Shown here: in pieces, positions 60,940-64,000 of the stretch
How the letters are laid out: each line of letters begins with the position of its first letter
How positions within the stretch are numbered: the first letter of the stretch is position 1
Assembly (NCBI GenBank): GCA_963735495.1
Contig: CAVTLG010000015.1
Span: 186,001-250,000, forward strand
Direction of reading: 5' to 3'
Length of the DNA stretch: 64,000 nucleotides
Source of the DNA: CAVTLG01 sp963735495
Lineage (GTDB): Bacteria; Chloroflexota; Ktedonobacteria; Ktedonobacterales; Ktedonobacteraceae
The notes under the pieces: model-generated
What the model was told of the DNA's origin: nothing
Seen by the model: the letters and a program-made list of their open reading frames with translations, nothing else
Database searches by the model: none
Made by a program: the position numbers and the translations under genes

Positions 60940-61998
60940 ATGGATGACGAAATCAATTTGAAGCGCAGTAGCATCAACAGGAGAACCTTACTCAAAGTAG
61001 CGGGCGCGGGCGCTGGAGCGCTCATGCTGGGAGGCGCACTTGCCGCAGCTCCCAAATCCGCAGAGGCCGCAACCTTCTATAAGGGAGCGGATGTCAGTTG
61101 GGTGCCACAGATGGAGGCCAATGGCTACTACTGGCTCAATTCGAGTGGGGTCGAGGAGGATATACTGACCATTCTGAAGGGCTACGGCATCAATGCCATC
61201 AGGCTACGCACCTGGGTGAATCCGTCGAGCGACCCGGTGAATGGCCACTGTAGTATTACAGAAACGGCGGCTATGGCTGTACGCTGCAAAAATGCCGGGC
61301 TACCTGTCGATATCGACTTCCATTTCGGAGATACCTGGAACTCTGTCGGCACCCAGAATCCTCCTGCGGCCTGGGCGAGCATGACCTACAGCGAGATGCT
61401 CACCGCCATGTACAACTATGTGTACCACTCGATGAATGTCTTGAAGGCCAATGGTGTGACGCCTGGCTGGGTGCAGATCGGCAACGAGATCAACTCTGGC
61501 ATCTGCCATCCCGTAGGGAGTCTGGCGCACTATCCCGCCCAGATGACCGGGTTGCTGAACGCCGCCTATGCCATGGTCAAGGAGGTCTTTCCCTCAACAC
61601 CGGTCCTGATACACCTAGCACAACCGCAGAACCTGACATCAGTTGAGAGCTTTTTCGATACCCACCAGGCCAATGGCGGCAACTGGGATATCTCGGCATT
61701 CTCATCCTATGGCAGCGGAAGCTCGACGATCTCAGGCATCGTCGGCAATATCAACACTGTTCAGTCGAGGTATGGCAAGCCGGTGATGCAGGTCGAATTC
61801 GGTGGGGCGGAAGATAGAGCGTCCAGAACCGAAACCGACCTGGAATCCTATATCACGGATATGAAGAGTATTGGCGGCCTCGGCGTGTTCTATTGGGAAC
61901 CCGAGGTTTACTCACCATTCACCGATTACGCGTCGGGTGCCTGGGACCCCACGACGAAGGAGCCGACGATAGCCATGAACGGCTTCCTGAATGCCTAG
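60940..61998 (+). CDS. GH53 arabinogalactan endo-beta-1,4-galactanase, copy 1
   Basis: A 352-residue secreted galactanase that cuts beta-1,4-galactan backbones of type I arabinogalactan. The twin-arginine leader SINRRTLLKVAGAGAGALML ends near AEA-A. FYKGADVSWVPQMEANGYYW, INAIRLRTWVNP and PVDIDFHFGDTW follow the GH53 pattern. The acid/base Glu183 is in WVQIGNEIN and the nucleophile Glu286 in MQVEFGG. AAAGGAAA precedes the ATG at 60940. A second copy follows 77 bp later. Confidence 0.93.
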   Translation: MDDEINLKRSSINRRTLLKVAGAGAGALMLGGALAAAPKSAEAATFYKGADVSWVPQMEANGYYWLNSSGVEEDILTILKGYGINAIRLRTWVNPSSDPVNGHCSITETAAMAVRCKNAGLPVDIDFHFGDTWNSVGTQNPPAAWASMTYSEMLTAMYNYVYHSMNVLKANGVTPGWVQIGNEINSGICHPVGSLAHYPAQMTGLLNAAYAMVKEVFPSTPVLIHLAQPQNLTSVESFFDTHQANGGNWDISAFSSYGSGSSTISGIVGNINTVQSRYGKPVMQVEFGGAEDRASRTETDLESYITDMKSIGGLGVFYWEPEVYSPFTDYASGAWDPTTKEPTIAMNGFLNA

Positions 61999-62075
61999 AA
62001 ACAACAACAACGATTTTCTTCATGAAACAGATTGTTCATCATTTCCACCAAAGGAGCGAAAGGAAACACGTCGCC

Positions 62076-63128
62076 ATGGATGACGAAACCAATTTGAGGC
62101 AAAGCAGCGTCAACAGAAGAACCCTACTCAAAGCTGCGGGCGCGGGGGCTGGAGCACTCGTTCTGGGCAGCGCTCTTGCCGCCTTTCCCCAATCCGCAGA
62201 GGCCGCAACCTTTATCAAAGGAGCGGATGTCAGCTGGCTGCCGCAGATGGAGGCCAACGGCTACACGTTCTATAACGCCAGCGGTGTCCAACAGGACGTT
62301 CTGACTATTCTCAAAGGCTATGGCATTAATGCCATCAGGCTTCGTACCTGGGTGGTTCCTTCGAGTGACCCGGTAAATGGTCATTGTAGTCAGGCCGAGA
62401 CTGTGGCTATGGCCGTGCGCTGCAAGAACGCTGGACTTCCAGTCGATATCGACTTCCATTTTTCGGACTCATGGGCTGACGAAGGACACCAGAATCCTCC
62501 TGCCTCATGGGCAAGCATGACCTACAGCGAGATGCTCAACGCCATGTACAGTTATACATGGAATGTTATGAACGACTTGAACTCCAATGGCGTTACGCCA
62601 AGCTGGGTACAGATTGGCAATGAGACCAACATGGGGATCTGCCTCCCTACAGGTAGTCTGACAAGTCATCCTGACCAAATGACCGGATTGCTGAACGCCG
62701 CCTATAAGATGGTGAAGCAGATCTTTCCGTCGACCCCGGTCCTGATACATCTTGCATCGCCGCAACATTCCTCTGTCCAGCAATTTCTTGACACGTACAA
62801 GGCCTATGGTGGCAACTGGGACATCACAGCATTCTCATCTTATGGCTCTGGAAGCGCTATACCAGGGCTTATCTCTGATATGTCTACGTACCAGTCACGG
62901 TACGGCAAGCCCGTAATGCAGGTCGAGTTCGGTGGCCCAGAGAGTAACCCATCCCAGACCGAAGCCGATCTGGAGGCATACATCAAGGGGGTCAAGAGTT
63001 TTGGCGGCCTCGGCGTGTTTTACTGGGAGCCCGAAGGTTACTCGCCTTTTACCAGTTACTCAATGGGGGCCTGGAACCCAACTACCCGGAGACCTACGAT
63101 AGCGCTCAACGGTTTCCTTAATGCTTAA
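62076..63128 (+). CDS. GH53 arabinogalactan endo-beta-1,4-galactanase, copy 2
   Basis: A 350-residue tandem paralogue of the preceding gene, with the same leader type (SVNRRTLLKAAGAGAGALVL), FIKGADVSWLPQMEANGY and INAIRLRTWVVP. Acid/base Glu183 (WVQIGNET) and nucleophile Glu284 (MQVEFGG) are kept. Sequence identity with copy 1 is high along the whole length, with differences clustered in loops, which suggests duplication followed by specificity drift. AGGAAA precedes the ATG at 62076. Confidence 0.93.
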   Translation: MDDETNLRQSSVNRRTLLKAAGAGAGALVLGSALAAFPQSAEAATFIKGADVSWLPQMEANGYTFYNASGVQQDVLTILKGYGINAIRLRTWVVPSSDPVNGHCSQAETVAMAVRCKNAGLPVDIDFHFSDSWADEGHQNPPASWASMTYSEMLNAMYSYTWNVMNDLNSNGVTPSWVQIGNETNMGICLPTGSLTSHPDQMTGLLNAAYKMVKQIFPSTPVLIHLASPQHSSVQQFLDTYKAYGGNWDITAFSSYGSGSAIPGLISDMSTYQSRYGKPVMQVEFGGPESNPSQTEADLEAYIKGVKSFGGLGVFYWEPEGYSPFTSYSMGAWNPTTRRPTIALNGFLNA

Positions 63129-63222
63129 ACGGATATATTCGTAGCAAAGATGCGAAATATACTGCTCATAGCAGGACTGGCGTTGTTGAGGTAACGCCGG
63201 TCCTTGTCACACACATATACAC

Positions 63223-63395
63223 GTAACTACTCAGGTACCTCAGGAACTCGCGTAGGGGCCGAGCCAAGACCTTTTTTGCGGCGCGGCGTTGAAGCAGGGA
63301 AAAAGGTCTTGGCGACCCTGGCGGCGGCCCACCCAGGACAACCGCAAGGGATGGTCCCTACGCGATCACCTCTGCCTACAGACCTGAGTAGTTAC
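63223..63395. mobile_element. 173-bp MITE-like element with 14-bp terminal inverted repeats
   Basis: GTAACTACTCAGGT (63223-63236) and ACCTGAGTAGTTAC (63382-63395) are perfect inverse ends. Inside, CGCGTAGGGGCC faces GGTCCCTACGCG, and CCAAGACCTTTTT faces AAAAAGGTCTTGG. It has no coding capacity. Fragments resembling its interior (AGGGCCGAGCGCAG) occur near 48181 and 57962. Confidence 0.8.
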
Positions 63396-63430
63396 ATATA
63401 TACTAAAATCACCGCAAAAAATGCTCGGCA

Positions 63431-64000
63431 TCAAGGCTTCATACCCATATCACGGCGGATCAGGAGTCCCATGTCGGTGGACCCGGTTGTAGCCCCAATC
63501 GCTTTGCGCTGCCACCACCACTGCCAGACGTTATTTATAGCTCTACCGAGATTAAATGTGGCACCAGGTGGTGGACTATCACCATAACTCAGCCAGAGCC
63601 AGAGGCCGACTCCGCCAGAGGTCGACTGCCCAGCGCACGTGTTCGTTTGGCTCGGGACGCAAGGTACTGGCTTGTATCCCTCATCCCACCACGTACGCAG
63701 GTGATACTCGTGGAACAGATATGCTCCCGGCTTGCCAGTAGCTGTACTGGCATATTGCTCCTGAGATGTGTAGAGACTATCCACGGCAGAGATAATCACC
63801 ACCGGGTTCATGCCCGCACAGCCAGTTGGATACTCATAGCAAACATTGGTATAATCACGCAAGTACCAATAAAATGGCCATTCGGCTCCAGACATGACCC
63901 CAATCGGTATCTGGTGCTTGCCACCAAACTTTTGCTGGTCGAGTGTATTGATCTTGTTCATCACGATATCCACATCCGGCGTCGTCTGCACATAGATCAT
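63431..64000 (-). CDS. C-terminal part of a membrane glycosyltransferase-like protein (partial)
   Basis: The last 189 residues of a gene that runs out of the window. YVQTTPDVDIVMNKINTLDQQ, IPIGVMSGAEWPFYWYLRDYTNV and ending RRDMGMKP resemble the extracytoplasmic C-terminal domain of TIGR03663-type (Agl23-like) PMT-related proteins of Chloroflexota. A soluble cysteine-containing domain with no membrane segment is all that can be seen here. Its job, probably sugar transfer to lipid or protein, is inferred. Confidence 0.6.
   Translation of the reverse strand: MIYVQTTPDVDIVMNKINTLDQQKFGGKHQIPIGVMSGAEWPFYWYLRDYTNVCYEYPTGCAGMNPVVIISAVDSLYTSQEQYASTATGKPGAYLFHEYHLRTWWDEGYKPVPCVPSQTNTCAGQSTSGGVGLWLWLSYGDSPPPGATFNLGRAINNVWQWWWQRKAIGATTGSTDMGLLIRRDMGMKP

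Overview
The window looks like a chromosomal piece of a filamentous, spore-forming soil Chloroflexota of the Ktedonobacteria type. This assignment is an inference from protein style only: a fused shikimate kinase/dehydroquinate synthase, an MglA-like GTPase, a TIR-domain protein, LplB/YtcP-type sugar uptake, Tat-type glycoside hydrolases, and a GtrA plus PMT-type glycosyltransferase set. Most of the sequence is of moderate GC; the stretch at about 35.6-37 kb is visibly AT-richer.

Layout. 0-2.4 kb: aroKB fusion and a hicAB toxin-antitoxin pair. 2.5-7 kb: secreted proteins, a GH16 glucanase cut from its binding module by an in-frame stop, and a frameshifted CHAP amidase with beta-propeller-like repeats. 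7.6-9.3 kb: tRNA-Val and a TIR protein with 90-bp tandem repeats and a DnaX-like tail. 9.4-19.2 kb: a conserved minus-strand housekeeping block, rpsB-tsf-pyrH-frr-uppS-cdsA-dxr-rseP-ispG-GNAT, with a promoter before rpsB and a terminator-like hairpin between rpsB and tsf. 19.4-25.1 kb: a frameshifted NarL-type regulator, a Crp/Fnr regulator, an orphan ABC ATPase, a FrnE-like DsbA protein and a PMT-family glycosyltransferase. 25.1-28.5 kb: small accessory genes, including a truncated sigma factor, three tandem copies of a 57-59 residue membrane protein and a secreted cysteine-rich, bacteriocin-like protein. 29-35 kb: dxs, an acidic protein with a frameshift, gdhA, gatB. About 35.6-40.7 kb: a probable integrated element with a divergent HTH/acetyltransferase gene, a 41-residue zinc-ribbon protein, its own sigma factor, two unknown proteins and a tyrosine recombinase. 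40.9-51.2 kb: MglA-like GTPase, NarL regulator, glycogen phosphorylase, GtrA, VOC, HAD, quinone reductase and aminotransferase genes.

51.2-63.1 kb is a coherent type I arabinogalactan (pectin side chain) utilisation locus: GH51 arabinofuranosidase, divergent GntR/LacI-type regulator, GH42 beta-galactosidase, LplB/YtcP/lipoprotein uptake system and two tandem GH53 endo-galactanases. The endo-galactanases would cut galactan outside the cell, the binding protein and two permeases would import oligosaccharides, and the GH42 and GH51 enzymes (no signal peptide visible) would finish the job in the cytoplasm. No ATPase is encoded nearby.

Dispersed through the window are four copies of a palindromic MITE-like repeat (one with intact terminal repeats and an 8-bp target duplication) and one different 173-bp element. 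Five genes carry single-base or single-codon disruptions; these are either real decay or base-calling errors.
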